A DNA stretch of 64,000 bases from Pedobacter kyungheensis (GTDB taxonomy: Bacteria; Bacteroidota; Bacteroidia; Sphingobacteriales; Sphingobacteriaceae). The stretch is from positions 78,043 to 142,042 of the forward strand of contig NZ_JSYN01000025.1 of the NCBI RefSeq assembly GCF_000812965.1, read 5' to 3'. The position numbers were made by a program, and so were the translations under genes. Below, one piece after another: positions 17,761 through 24,876 of this stretch (the first letter of the stretch is position 1; each line of letters opens with the position of its first letter). The notes under the pieces were generated by a model. The model saw nothing but the letters and a program-made list of their open reading frames with translations, was not told where the DNA came from and searched no databases.

Positions 17761-17844
17761 GAAATGGAGCGGGATAAGGTACCATGTAGGTGAAAGGTCT
17801 GTATATAGATCTCTCCATTTCGCTGTGCTTCAGTCGAGATGACG
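17761..17844. repeat. Diverged partial copy of the nested hairpin repeat
   Basis: GAAATGGAG (17761-17769) pairs with CTCCATTTC (17813-17821), and AGATCTCTCCATTTCGC then CAGTCGAGATGACG matches the right half of the 17336-17440 element. Confidence 0.6.
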
Positions 17845-17856
17845 GGGATACTAAAC

Positions 17857-17886
17857 AAAAAAAGACCATCTTTCGATGGTCTTTTC
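17857..17886 (-). terminator. Terminator for the YfgM-like gene
   Basis: AAAAGACCATC and GATGGTCTTTT form an 11-base stem with a four-base loop; T-runs on both sides make it usable in both directions. Confidence 0.85.
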
Positions 17887-17909
17887 TTTAATGTATAGTT
17901 AGTTAATGA

Positions 17910-18575
17910 TTATTTAACTTGTTCTTGTGCTCTTGCAATGTAAGCATCAATTAACTGTGCTTCTGCGCTTTCAGGATATTGTGTTTTTACCTTAGTATAA
18001 GCATCAAGTGCACCTTTAAAATCTTTAAGGTTTTCGTTAACCAATCCTAATTTCTTTAAAAACATTGGCGAAGTAAATTTACTCGCTTTATCAGCAGCTT
18101 TTTTGTAATAAGTAGCAGCTTGTTTATAATCTTTTAATTCGCTGTAAGCATCGCCTAACAAACCTAAAGCCAATGGATCTGCAACCGGGCTACCTGTAGC
18201 GCTATATTTGCTTAAAGATTCTACCGCTTGTTTAAACTCGCCTTTACGTAAATAAATACCACCTAAGTAAAGGTTAGCTAAATTAGCCGATTTGGTGTTA
18301 TCGTATTCTTTGGCAATTTGCTCAAAGCCCGGGAAACCAGCGTCGCCTTTAACTGCTTTGTTCGATAATGAATCTACTCCAACATATTGCTCTGCTTTGT
18401 ACATTTTGCTCGCAGCTTCTTCAGCACGGCCTTTTAAGTACACGCCCTGATACCAAAGGTAGATGAGAACTAATACAACTACAGCGCCTGCTATAAAAAG
18501 TAAGCTCTTGTTATTCTCTTGTAAAAATGAACCTTTTTTAGTCGGTTGAATTGTCTGATTATCTGTTGTAGACAT
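17910..18575 (-). CDS. YfgM-like membrane-anchored TPR protein
   Basis: This 221-residue protein has a cytoplasmic N-terminal tail, one membrane helix (about residues 25-44, SLLFIAGAVVVLVLIYLWYQ) and a periplasmic domain of about four TPR units. The layout and size match TPR_21/YfgM proteins, which associate with the SecYEG translocon and periplasmic chaperones in E. coli. TPR hallmarks are visible in YLGGIYLRKGEFKQAVESL, GLLGDAYSELKDYKQAATYY and LVNENLKDFKGALDAY. It is a single-gene unit with a terminator, and a TATTTTTG box lies 23 bases before its start. The YfgM role is inferred from architecture, not tested. Confidence 0.8.
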   Translation of the reverse strand: MSTTDNQTIQPTKKGSFLQENNKSLLFIAGAVVVLVLIYLWYQGVYLKGRAEEAASKMYKAEQYVGVDSLSNKAVKGDAGFPGFEQIAKEYDNTKSANLANLYLGGIYLRKGEFKQAVESLSKYSATGSPVADPLALGLLGDAYSELKDYKQAATYYKKAADKASKFTSPMFLKKLGLVNENLKDFKGALDAYTKVKTQYPESAEAQLIDAYIARAQEQVK

Positions 18576-18598
18576 GTTTGTTTAAAAAATTAAGATTG

Positions 18599-18606
18599 CA
18601 AAAATA
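18599..18606 (-). promoter_or_regulatory. -7 box TATTTTTG for the YfgM-like gene
   Basis: On the minus strand TATTTTTG ends 23 bases before the ATG. Confidence 0.5.
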
Positions 18607-18697
18607 CATTTTTCAATCAAAGTATCAATCTTTATTTTGAAGTATTTAATTAAACATTAGTTATTTAGGAACCAAAAGTGTAAAATGCCCGCGACAA

Positions 18698-19105
18698 TTA
18701 ACGGAGCAGGCTAATTAGCGTGTTAAACCAGGTTTGGTTGTCGCTAAAAATACCTGTACGGTTAATTACCAGGTAAACGGTTTGGCTTTGGGTGCGGCTA
18801 ATGGTTGAGCGGATGCGGATAGGCTGCCAGAACAGACCGAAATTTTTAATGGGCGAAGCCGGAAACAGCTCGTCGAAACCCATGTAAACCTCTTCGATAT
18901 TTGATAAAGGCACCTCCAGCTGTTCATCGCCCGTAATAAAAATCCCGTTCGAAGCCAGCAATATATTGCCCTCGTGTTTGTGTATCGGCTTTAAGAATGA
19001 AAATAAACCGGCTAATTTTTTAATCCAGCTCGTGCCCTTTTCATTGGTCAGTTCATGATCGTAAGACCATAGAACATTTCCCTCTAACATTTTTTGTGCA
19101 ACCAT
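18698..19105 (-). CDS. Hypothetical protein with a PH-like fold
   Basis: I do not recognise a named family. The start chosen is the ATG of MVAQKMLEGN, giving 135 residues, preceded by an AAGGAA stretch; a TTG 30 bases upstream is the only longer option. The sequence has no signal or membrane helix. Alternating beta strands around GNILLASNGIFITGDEQLEVPLSNIEEVYMGFDELF read like a pleckstrin-homology-like domain with a 'do not move below this level' membrane-sensor pattern (LLASNGIFI, LEVPLSNIEEV). It is divergent from recF across 108 bases. The product is probably cytoplasmic. Confidence 0.6.
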   Translation of the reverse strand: MVAQKMLEGNVLWSYDHELTNEKGTSWIKKLAGLFSFLKPIHKHEGNILLASNGIFITGDEQLEVPLSNIEEVYMGFDELFPASPIKNFGLFWQPIRIRSTISRTQSQTVYLVINRTGIFSDNQTWFNTLISLLR

Positions 19106-19195
19106 TGAAATTTTTTCCTTGCTATGAAAGTACAATATTTTTAAATGTAATTAACGTTAATTTTAAACAATGAATGTTAAGCGGCTAAAAAAGGG

Positions 19196-19203
19196 TAAAT
19201 TTG
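19196..19203 (+). promoter_or_regulatory. -7 box TAAATTTG before recF
   Basis: TAAATTTG ends 10 bases before the recF ATG. Confidence 0.5.
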
Positions 19204-19213
19204 TGACATATTT

Positions 19214-20317
19214 ATGTGGTTAAAGAACATTACCCTGCTCAATTTCAAGAATTATACCGACGCAGATCTCCGTTTTTCGGATACTGTGAACGTGTTTACG
19301 GGTAATAACGGATCGGGTAAAACCAATATGCTCGATGCCATTCACTACCTCTGCCTCTGTAAAAGCTATTTTAATCCCATCGATACCCAGCAGATCAAAA
19401 CGGGTGAAGAAGTTTTTATGATCCAGGGAGATTTTGACCGTAGTGAAAAGAATGAAAAAATTTCCTGTGGCGTAAAGCGCAATCAGAAAAAGCAATTTAA
19501 ACGCAACAAAAAAGAGTACGATAAACTTGCCGATCATATCGGGCTGTTCCCGGTAGTGATGGTTTCGCCTTATGATGTTAACCTGATTATGGAAGGGAGC
19601 GAAGAACGCAGGAAATTTATCGACAATGTGATTTCGCAAACAGACGGCCATTACCTCGATCAGCTGATTACCTATAACCGCATTCTGGCCAACCGCAATG
19701 CGCTGTTAAAGCAGATTGCCATTACGCGTAAATACGATCCTGCCTTGCTCGAGATTTTAGATGAGCAGCTGGTCATGGCGGGTAATAAAATATTTGGTAT
19801 CCGTAAGGCTTTTATGGATGAATTCATCCCGATGTTTAACCAGTATTACACTTACCTCACCGAAAACAGGGAAGTGGTAGAGTTGAATTATCAATCGCAG
19901 CTTAACGAGGCTACTTTTGAAGAATTGTTAAAAAAAACGGTAGAGAAAGACCGTGTACTGGAGCGTACCACAACCGGGATACATAAAGATGAGCTGGCTT
20001 TTATAATCAGCAATATGCCACTAAAGAAATTCGGTTCGCAAGGTCAGCAGAAATCTTTTTTAATTGCCTTAAAGCTGGCGCAATATGCTTACCTGGCTAA
20101 AAACAAGGGGTTTAAACCTTTGCTTTTGCTGGATGATATATTTGATAAACTGGATGATAACCGTGTTCAAAAATTAATGCAAATGGTTTCGCATCATGAT
20201 TTTGGACAAATATTTATAACCGATACCGGAAAAGAAAGAGTAAAATCGATTTTTGAAAAGATAGAAGTTGATGTAACTTTGTTTGAAGTTGATAATGGAA
20301 CTGTAGAAAATGCGTAA
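19214..20317 (+). CDS. recF: DNA replication and repair protein RecF
   Basis: RecF is an SMC-like ATPase that loads RecA on gapped DNA with RecO and RecR. At 367 residues it is standard. Visible are Walker A FTGNNGSGKTN near residue 35, the ABC signature FGSQGQQKSFLIALKLAQ and Walker B LLLLDDIFDKLD, followed by the D-loop. The next gene, a DUF721 protein, overlaps it by 8 bases in another frame, which implies translational coupling; this recF-DUF721 order is widespread in Bacteroidota. The 108-base space to the divergent hypothetical gene contains the promoter box. Confidence 0.97.
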   Translation: MWLKNITLLNFKNYTDADLRFSDTVNVFTGNNGSGKTNMLDAIHYLCLCKSYFNPIDTQQIKTGEEVFMIQGDFDRSEKNEKISCGVKRNQKKQFKRNKKEYDKLADHIGLFPVVMVSPYDVNLIMEGSEERRKFIDNVISQTDGHYLDQLITYNRILANRNALLKQIAITRKYDPALLEILDEQLVMAGNKIFGIRKAFMDEFIPMFNQYYTYLTENREVVELNYQSQLNEATFEELLKKTVEKDRVLERTTTGIHKDELAFIISNMPLKKFGSQGQQKSFLIALKLAQYAYLAKNKGFKPLLLLDDIFDKLDDNRVQKLMQMVSHHDFGQIFITDTGKERVKSIFEKIEVDVTLFEVDNGTVENA

Positions 20318-20600
20318 ACCTAACGATGTTACTTTAAAAGATGCCATAAGCAAAATGCTTGATGTGTACCGCATACGCCGTAAGTTCGATGAAACTTCCA
20401 TTCTATCGGTATGGCCCGAAATTATGGGTACAGCTGTTGCTAACCGCACCAAGCAGATTTATATCCACGATAAAAAGCTTTTTTTAAGGATCGAATCGTC
20501 GGTAATTAAAAATGAACTGATTTTGGTACGTCAGGGTATTATCGAAAAACTGAATGAACATGCCGGAAGCGAAGTCATTACCGAAATGATCTTTTTGTAA
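20310..20600 (+). CDS. DUF721 (DciA-like) protein
   Basis: This 96-residue basic protein is a short DUF721 member. DciA proteins of this family recruit and load the replicative helicase DnaB in bacteria lacking DnaC or DnaI; Bacteroidota lack those loaders. Typical parts are the N-terminal helix LKDAISKMLDVYRIRRKFDETSILSVWPEIMG and the KH-like beta strands KKLFLRIESSVIKNELILVRQ. It consists almost only of the conserved domain. Its start overlaps the recF stop by 8 bases. Loader function is inferred from family and from coupling with a replication gene. Confidence 0.85.
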   Translation: MRKPNDVTLKDAISKMLDVYRIRRKFDETSILSVWPEIMGTAVANRTKQIYIHDKKLFLRIESSVIKNELILVRQGIIEKLNEHAGSEVITEMIFL

Positions 20601-20604
20601 ATAA

Positions 20605-20630
20605 AGGGTATAAACTTTTGCCTATACCCT
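20605..20630. terminator. Hairpin between convergent DUF721 and small lipoprotein genes
   Basis: AGGGTATA pairs with TATACCCT around a 10-base loop. The flanks are AT-rich but have no clean T-run, so termination is uncertain. Confidence 0.45.
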
Positions 20631-20678
20631 AAATATTTTACTGAATAAAACTCCAAACTAAAAACTCCAAGCTCCCAA

Positions 20679-20855
20679 CTACCCTTTCCCTCCGCCAAAT
20701 ACCTTCGCTAAAATCCAGATCAGTAGCGCAACTACTACGACTACAATAATAATACCCGACCATACGCCGGCTTTAAAAATGCCTTCTACCAGCTCGCAGC
20801 TACTTAAGGTGGTACACAAAAATGCAATTAATGCTATTGGGAATATCTTTTTCAT
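20679..20855 (-). CDS. Small lipoprotein with one membrane helix (58 residues)
   Basis: This short gene is easily missed. It starts at an ATG with a lipoprotein signal ending LSSC (Cys20 lipidated), has the short segment ELVEGIFKAGVW, then a strongly hydrophobic helix (about residues 35-52, five Val in a row) and a Gly/Lys tail GGGKG. Similar 50-60 residue proteins of this layout (SCE...GIFKAG.W.G) are common in Bacteroidota and often carry wrong enzyme names in databases; no enzymatic domain fits. It sits alone, convergent with recF-DUF721. Having both a lipid anchor and a membrane helix is unusual for so small a protein. Confidence 0.75.
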   Translation of the reverse strand: MKKIFPIALIAFLCTTLSSCELVEGIFKAGVWSGIIIVVVVVALLIWILAKVFGGGKG

Positions 20856-20951
20856 ATTGATGTTGATTTTTTAATAGCAACAGCAGATAATGAATAAAGT
20901 TTTGGAGGGTTTAATAATTGATTTGCGGGTAGCGTCAAATCAATAACCGTG

Positions 20952-20974
20952 GCGTCAGATGTTACATCTGACGC
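20952..20974. repeat. GTCAGATG palindrome, copy 1
   Basis: GCGTCAGATG pairs perfectly with CATCTGACGC around TTA. The second copy is 38 bases on and a third at 44521-44536. Confidence 0.8.
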
Positions 20975-21011
20975 GGTAGCTAATTCAAAGTAACAACGGT
21001 TTTGAAGGATC

Positions 21012-21033
21012 AGTCAGATGGTAACATCTGACT
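21012..21033. repeat. GTCAGATG palindrome, copy 2
   Basis: AGTCAGATG pairs perfectly with CATCTGACT around GTAA. Confidence 0.8.
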
Positions 21034-21046
21034 ACACCGTGTGAGG

Positions 21047-21095
21047 TAAAAAAAATCCTCATTTCGATAGCCAGGCGACCATCGAAATAAGGATT
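21047..21095 (-). terminator. Terminator for the FKBP gene on the minus strand
   Basis: A long stem (AATCCT-ATTTCGAT with ATCGAAAT-AGGATT, one mismatch) is followed on the minus strand by a T-run. A second hairpin, AGATGGA/TCCATCT, at 21101-21127 precedes it. Confidence 0.8.
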
Positions 21096-21150
21096 ACAAA
21101 AGATGGATAATGCTTACATGCTCCATCTTCCATTTTTTCCGGAATGGAAA

Positions 21151-21918
21151 TTATTTTCCGTTTACCTTCAACAACTCAACCTCAAAAATTAAGGTGCTAT
21201 ATGGTGGAATATCTGCACCTGCTCCGCGCTCGCCGTAAGCCAGGTTGTAAGGAATATAAAATTTGTATTTCGAACCTGCAGGCATTAACTGAACACCTTC
21301 TGTCCAACCCGGAATTACACGGTTTAACGGGAAAGAAATCGGCTCACCTCTATCGTAAGAGCTGTCAAACTGTTTGCCGTTTAATAAAGTACCTTTATAA
21401 TGTACCAATACCGAATCGGTAGCTGCTGGTTTAACGCCTGTGCCGGCAGTTAAAACCTCGTATTGCAAGCCACTTGCAGTAGTTTTTACGCCTTCACGTT
21501 TTTTGTTTTGTTCTAAAAATTCTTGTCCTTCTTTCATAACTGGTGCGTATTTAATTTTATTTGCTTCAATTTCTGCTTTGTTTTTAACAGCCGATGCTTT
21601 AGCTAATGCTTCATTGATGCATTGTTGCGCTTGTTGCTGATCTAAAATTACTTTTCCACCGGTAAATGCGTCTTTTAAGCCTTTTAATAGAACCTCGTAA
21701 TTAAGGGTAGATAAACCGGTAGTTTTTAAACCGGCCCCGATTGAGGTTCCAAATGCATAGCTGGTAGAATCTAAAGTAGATTTTAATCCCACAACGGTTG
21801 TGGTTTTACTTACTGTGGTTGTTTTTTTTGCAACAGGTTTTTTTGCTGCAGTTTTGGTTTGTGCGTAAGAGGCAGCAGCAATACCCGAAAGGCATGCCAC
21901 TAAGAAAATTCTTTTCAT
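21151..21918 (-). CDS. Periplasmic FKBP-type peptidyl-prolyl isomerase (Mip/FkpA type)
   Basis: This 255-residue exported enzyme catalyses cis-trans isomerisation at proline and helps fold envelope proteins. A signal peptide (1-19, ending ASYA) is followed by a Lys/Thr-rich spacer (20-45), an FKBP_N dimerisation domain with TSYAFGTSIGAGLK and KEGQEFLEQNKKREGVKTTASGLQYEV, and the C-terminal FKBP domain with VLVHYKGTLLNGKQFDSS, FPLNRVIPGWTEGVQLM, YIPYNLAYGERG and IPPYSTLIFEVELL. All active-site aromatic residues are present. It lies downstream of ndk, separated by a perfect palindromic terminator, so it probably has its own promoter. Confidence 0.94.
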   Translation of the reverse strand: MKRIFLVACLSGIAAASYAQTKTAAKKPVAKKTTTVSKTTTVVGLKSTLDSTSYAFGTSIGAGLKTTGLSTLNYEVLLKGLKDAFTGGKVILDQQQAQQCINEALAKASAVKNKAEIEANKIKYAPVMKEGQEFLEQNKKREGVKTTASGLQYEVLTAGTGVKPAATDSVLVHYKGTLLNGKQFDSSYDRGEPISFPLNRVIPGWTEGVQLMPAGSKYKFYIPYNLAYGERGAGADIPPYSTLIFEVELLKVNGK

Positions 21919-22000
21919 TGATTATTTATGTAGTAATTGTTTTTAGCAGGTAAATTGATAAACCTATTTTTAAAGCACGAAAGATACAAAAATGCTAAAA

Positions 22001-22032
22001 CAATAAAACCCCGAATTTTCGGGGTTTTATTG
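22001..22032 (-). terminator. Palindromic terminator after ndk
   Basis: Perfect 15-base arms (CAATAAAACCCCGAA and its complement) are separated by TT. T-runs occur within both arms. Confidence 0.85.
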
Positions 22033-22051
22033 CAAATATTTTGTTTGTTAC

Positions 22052-22471
22052 TTAGAAACGCTCGTCTGCTTTGAAGAAGAAGTTTCCTTCAATTTCTGCA
22101 TTCTCGTCAGAATCTGAACCGTGAACAGCATTTGCATCGATAGATTTTGCATATTTCTGACGGATAGTACCTTCTGCAGCTTCAGCAGGGTTGGTAGCAC
22201 CGATTAATTTTCTGAAATCTTCAATTGCATTGTCTTTTTCTAAAATAGCTGCTACAATTGGTCCTGAAGACATGAAGCTAACTAAATCTTTGTAGAAAGG
22301 ACGCTCAGCGTGTACTGCGTAAAACTGACCAGCAGTTTCTTCTGTTAGTTTAGTATATTTTAATGCAATGATTTTAAAACCTGCATTGGTAATGTCGTTG
22401 ATAATAGATCCGATATGGCCGTTTGCTACTGCATCTGGCTTAATCATGGTAAAAGTTCTGTTAGTGCTCAT
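22052..22471 (-). CDS. ndk: Nucleoside diphosphate kinase
   Basis: Ndk transfers the gamma-phosphate of ATP to nucleoside diphosphates through a phosphohistidine, balancing NTP and dNTP pools. It has 139 residues, the normal size. It begins MSTNRTFTMIKPDAVANGHIG with the conserved TMIKPDA, and ends with the active-site segment NAVHGSDSDENAEIEGNFFF, whose His is phosphorylated. It is a stand-alone gene divergent from the DHH phosphoesterase gene; a TATTTTTG box lies 24 bases upstream. Confidence 0.97.
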   Translation of the reverse strand: MSTNRTFTMIKPDAVANGHIGSIINDITNAGFKIIALKYTKLTEETAGQFYAVHAERPFYKDLVSFMSSGPIVAAILEKDNAIEDFRKLIGATNPAEAAEGTIRQKYAKSIDANAVHGSDSDENAEIEGNFFFKADERF

Positions 22472-22495
22472 TGTGCTTTGATATCATTTTTTTTG

Positions 22496-22503
22496 CAAAA
22501 ATA
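22496..22503 (-). promoter_or_regulatory. -7 box TATTTTTG for ndk
   Basis: On the minus strand the box ends 24 bases before the ndk ATG. Confidence 0.5.
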
Positions 22504-22655
22504 CGTTTTAATTGATGAATAATCAATAATCATTCTTTTTCAGTCGGGAATGGATATTAATTAATGTAGTACGGCTGTAAAAAGACAATTTCAGCCCGTT
22601 TTTAAAACAATGACGGGCCAAACTTAAAATCTTTCCATCCTATACTAAATTTACT

Positions 22656-22663
22656 TAGCTTTG
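22656..22663 (+). promoter_or_regulatory. -7 box TAGCTTTG for the DHH phosphoesterase gene
   Basis: TAGCTTTG ends 15 bases before the ATG; its TTG is also a possible but unlikely start codon. Confidence 0.55.
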
Positions 22664-22678
22664 CAGCGCAAAAAATAT

Positions 22679-23692
22679 ATGCTTACACTACCCGAATTAA
22701 AAACATTACTGGCTTCGCCACAGCACATTGTAATTACCACGCATCATAAACCAGATGGCGATGCAATGGGTTCATCATTGGGCCTGTATGGCTATTTGAT
22801 TCAGAAAGGTCATCACGTTAAGGTAATTACGCCTACTGATTATCCTACTTTTTTACATTGGATGCCAAACAATGGTGATGTAATTATTTTTACAGAACAA
22901 CAGGAAGAGGCCGCGAGGTTAGTAGCAGAAGCATCTGTTATTTTTTGTCTTGATTTTAACACCTTGAGCCGCATTAACGAACTGGGTGAGTTGGTAAGGG
23001 CTGCAAGTGCTAAAAAAATCATGATCGATCACCATTTGGAGCCTGAAGATTTCGACGATTACCGCTGTTGGGATATTAATGCCTGTGCTGCTGCGCAACT
23101 GGTGTACGAATTTATTGTAAATCAGTTACAGGATGGCGAGTTGATTAACAAAGATGTTGCCTCTTGCCTGTACACGGGAATTATGACCGATTCGGGATCG
23201 TTCCGTTTTTCGTCAGCTACAGCTGAAGTTTACCGCATTGCTGCCAACCTGATTGATTTAGGCGCCGACCAGGCGAAAATTCACGAACTGGTTTACGATA
23301 ACTCAAGCGAAAACCGCCTGCGCTTTTTAGGCTATTGCCTGTCTAATAAGCTCGAAGTTTTAAGAGATTACAATACCGCCATTATTTCGGTTACCAAAGA
23401 AGAACTGGCACAATACAATAGCATTACCGGCGATACTGAAGGTGTGGTAAATTATGCGCTTTCTATTAACGGTATCCGTTTGGCTGCTCTGATTGTGGAG
23501 CGTACCGATAAAGTAAAACTATCTGTACGGTCGACAGGAGTTTTTCCTGCCAACGAGATCTGTAAAAAGTATTTTAATGGTGGTGGGCACAGAAATGCAG
23601 CCGGCGGAGCATCAGAAAAACCATTAAATGATGTAGTTTCGGAATTTAAATCGATATTAGAAGATTATAAAGAACAATTGCTGGCCGGATAG
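22679..23692 (+). CDS. DHH-family phosphoesterase (NrnA-like)
   Basis: This cytoplasmic enzyme of 337 residues resembles NrnA, which degrades short RNA oligonucleotides and dephosphorylates pAp. The ATG of MLTLPELKTLL is chosen because the longer TTG start lies inside the promoter box. The DHH domain carries HHKPDGDAMGSS, FCLDFNT and MIDHHLEP; the DHHA1 domain at the end carries the substrate loop GGGHRNAAGGAS. Spacing between the two domains fits NrnA rather than RecJ. An FKBP lipoprotein gene follows after 44 bases without terminator, so the two are probably co-transcribed. E. coli-type orn is absent in Bacteroidota, which fits the NrnA role. Confidence 0.9.
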   Translation: MLTLPELKTLLASPQHIVITTHHKPDGDAMGSSLGLYGYLIQKGHHVKVITPTDYPTFLHWMPNNGDVIIFTEQQEEAARLVAEASVIFCLDFNTLSRINELGELVRAASAKKIMIDHHLEPEDFDDYRCWDINACAAAQLVYEFIVNQLQDGELINKDVASCLYTGIMTDSGSFRFSSATAEVYRIAANLIDLGADQAKIHELVYDNSSENRLRFLGYCLSNKLEVLRDYNTAIISVTKEELAQYNSITGDTEGVVNYALSINGIRLAALIVERTDKVKLSVRSTGVFPANEICKKYFNGGGHRNAAGGASEKPLNDVVSEFKSILEDYKEQLLAG

Positions 23693-23736
23693 GACAGAAT
23701 AAAACAATCAAAACTTAAAAAAGTCAAATTAAATTA

Positions 23737-24729
23737 ATGAAAAAGGGAATTATTATTCTAGCTGCAGCCACTTTAGGTTTAGCTGCATGTAACAAAGAGA
23801 AAAAGGGAGCAGGAGGGTTATTGTATACCATTCACCATTCGGCTGGTAACGAAAAAATTAAAGAAGGCGATATCGTTAAAATGAACTTCATTCAGAAAAA
23901 CGATAAAGATTCGGTATTGGCAAGCACATTCGACAGCGAAACTCCGGCAGTTTTCCCTGCACAGAAAAAAATGTACGCTGGTGATATGAATGATGTGTTA
24001 ACTTTGTTCGGAGAGGGTGATAGCGCAACTTTTAAAGTGAATTTGGATACTATGGCTTTCCATAGCAAACAACCAAAACCTGAGCAATTCAAAAACGATA
24101 AATACATCACTTTTACTGTAAAAATCGAGAAAGTATTCAAGAAAAAAGCTGGCGAAGCTGATTCTACTTTCAACAAAAGAGCTTCAGAATTTTTCCAGGC
24201 AGATTACAAAGCAACAGCTGATAAAAAGAAAGCTGCTGAGCCTGCTAAATTAAAAGCTTATATCGACGATAATAAATTAACTACTAAAACTACTGCAAGT
24301 GGTTTACAGTACATTATCGAAAATGCAGGTAGTGCAGAAAAAGCAGCTGTTGGCGATACTGTATTAATTAATTATACTGGTAGAGTTACCAAAAAGAACA
24401 AAGATGGTAAATACAAAATCTTTGATACCAGCGATGAAAAATTAGCAAAAGCTGAAAATGAGTTTAAACCAGGTAAACCTTATGGCCCTCAAAAAATGCC
24501 TGTAGGTGGTACAATCCCTGGATTTACTGAAGGTTTACAGTTAATTGGTAAAGGTGGTAAAATCCAGTTAATTATCCCTTCTAACTTAGGTTACGGCGAG
24601 CAAGGTGCTCCACAAGTGGGTATTATGCCATTTAGCCCTATTGCTTTCGAAGTAGAAATTAAAGATATTATTAAAGGAAAACCAGCTCCGGTACAAGCTC
24701 CAATGCCTGCTCCGGTAGTTAAAAAATAA
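23737..24729 (+). CDS. FKBP-type peptidyl-prolyl isomerase lipoprotein, copy 1
   Basis: This 330-residue lipoprotein (signal ending GLAAC, Cys17) has two parts. Residues about 28-135 look like a degenerate FKBP-like domain (EGDIVKMNFIQKND, GEGDSATFKVNLD); a charged helical linker follows (about 140-185); the C-terminal FKBP domain (about 190-312) has VLINYTGRV, MPVGGTIPGFTEGLQLI, LIIPSNLGYGEQG and FEVEIKDI. A Pro/Ala-rich tail ends the protein. It lies 44 bases after the NrnA-like gene and is followed by a terminator. A paralog with the same layout comes next, so this is a local duplication. The role is likely folding in the periplasm, anchored to a membrane. Confidence 0.92.
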   Translation: MKKGIIILAAATLGLAACNKEKKGAGGLLYTIHHSAGNEKIKEGDIVKMNFIQKNDKDSVLASTFDSETPAVFPAQKKMYAGDMNDVLTLFGEGDSATFKVNLDTMAFHSKQPKPEQFKNDKYITFTVKIEKVFKKKAGEADSTFNKRASEFFQADYKATADKKKAAEPAKLKAYIDDNKLTTKTTASGLQYIIENAGSAEKAAVGDTVLINYTGRVTKKNKDGKYKIFDTSDEKLAKAENEFKPGKPYGPQKMPVGGTIPGFTEGLQLIGKGGKIQLIIPSNLGYGEQGAPQVGIMPFSPIAFEVEIKDIIKGKPAPVQAPMPAPVVKK

Positions 24730-24748
24730 TTTTTAATAACTGATTAAG

Positions 24749-24784
24749 AAAATCCTGCTTATTTATTTAAGCAGGATTTTTTTT
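24749..24784 (+). terminator. Terminator between the two FKBP lipoprotein genes
   Basis: AAATCCTGCTT pairs perfectly with AAGCAGGATTT and ends in eight T. Confidence 0.92.
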
Positions 24785-24849
24785 GGTCGTTTTTTTGCGG
24801 TAGGAGCGAAATAAAACATTTCTACGATTTATTGAAGCTTATTATAGTC

Positions 24850-24857
24850 TATCTTTG
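24850..24857 (+). promoter_or_regulatory. -7 box TATCTTTG for the second FKBP lipoprotein gene
   Basis: TATCTTTG ends 19 bases before the chosen ATG and lies downstream of an earlier in-frame ATG, which it helps to exclude. Confidence 0.55.
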
Positions 24858-24876
24858 TAGGGATTTATACGGATTA

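Noticed and set aside
17336..17844. Insertion sequence remnant
   Set aside because: No transposase frame or target-site duplication is visible; it is too short and internally palindromic.
22661..22678. TTG start for the DHH phosphoesterase gene
   Set aside because: It lies in the TAGCTTTG promoter box; the ATG at 22679 is better.
24832..24876. Upstream ATG of the second FKBP lipoprotein gene
   Set aside because: It precedes the promoter box and would hide the lipoprotein signal.
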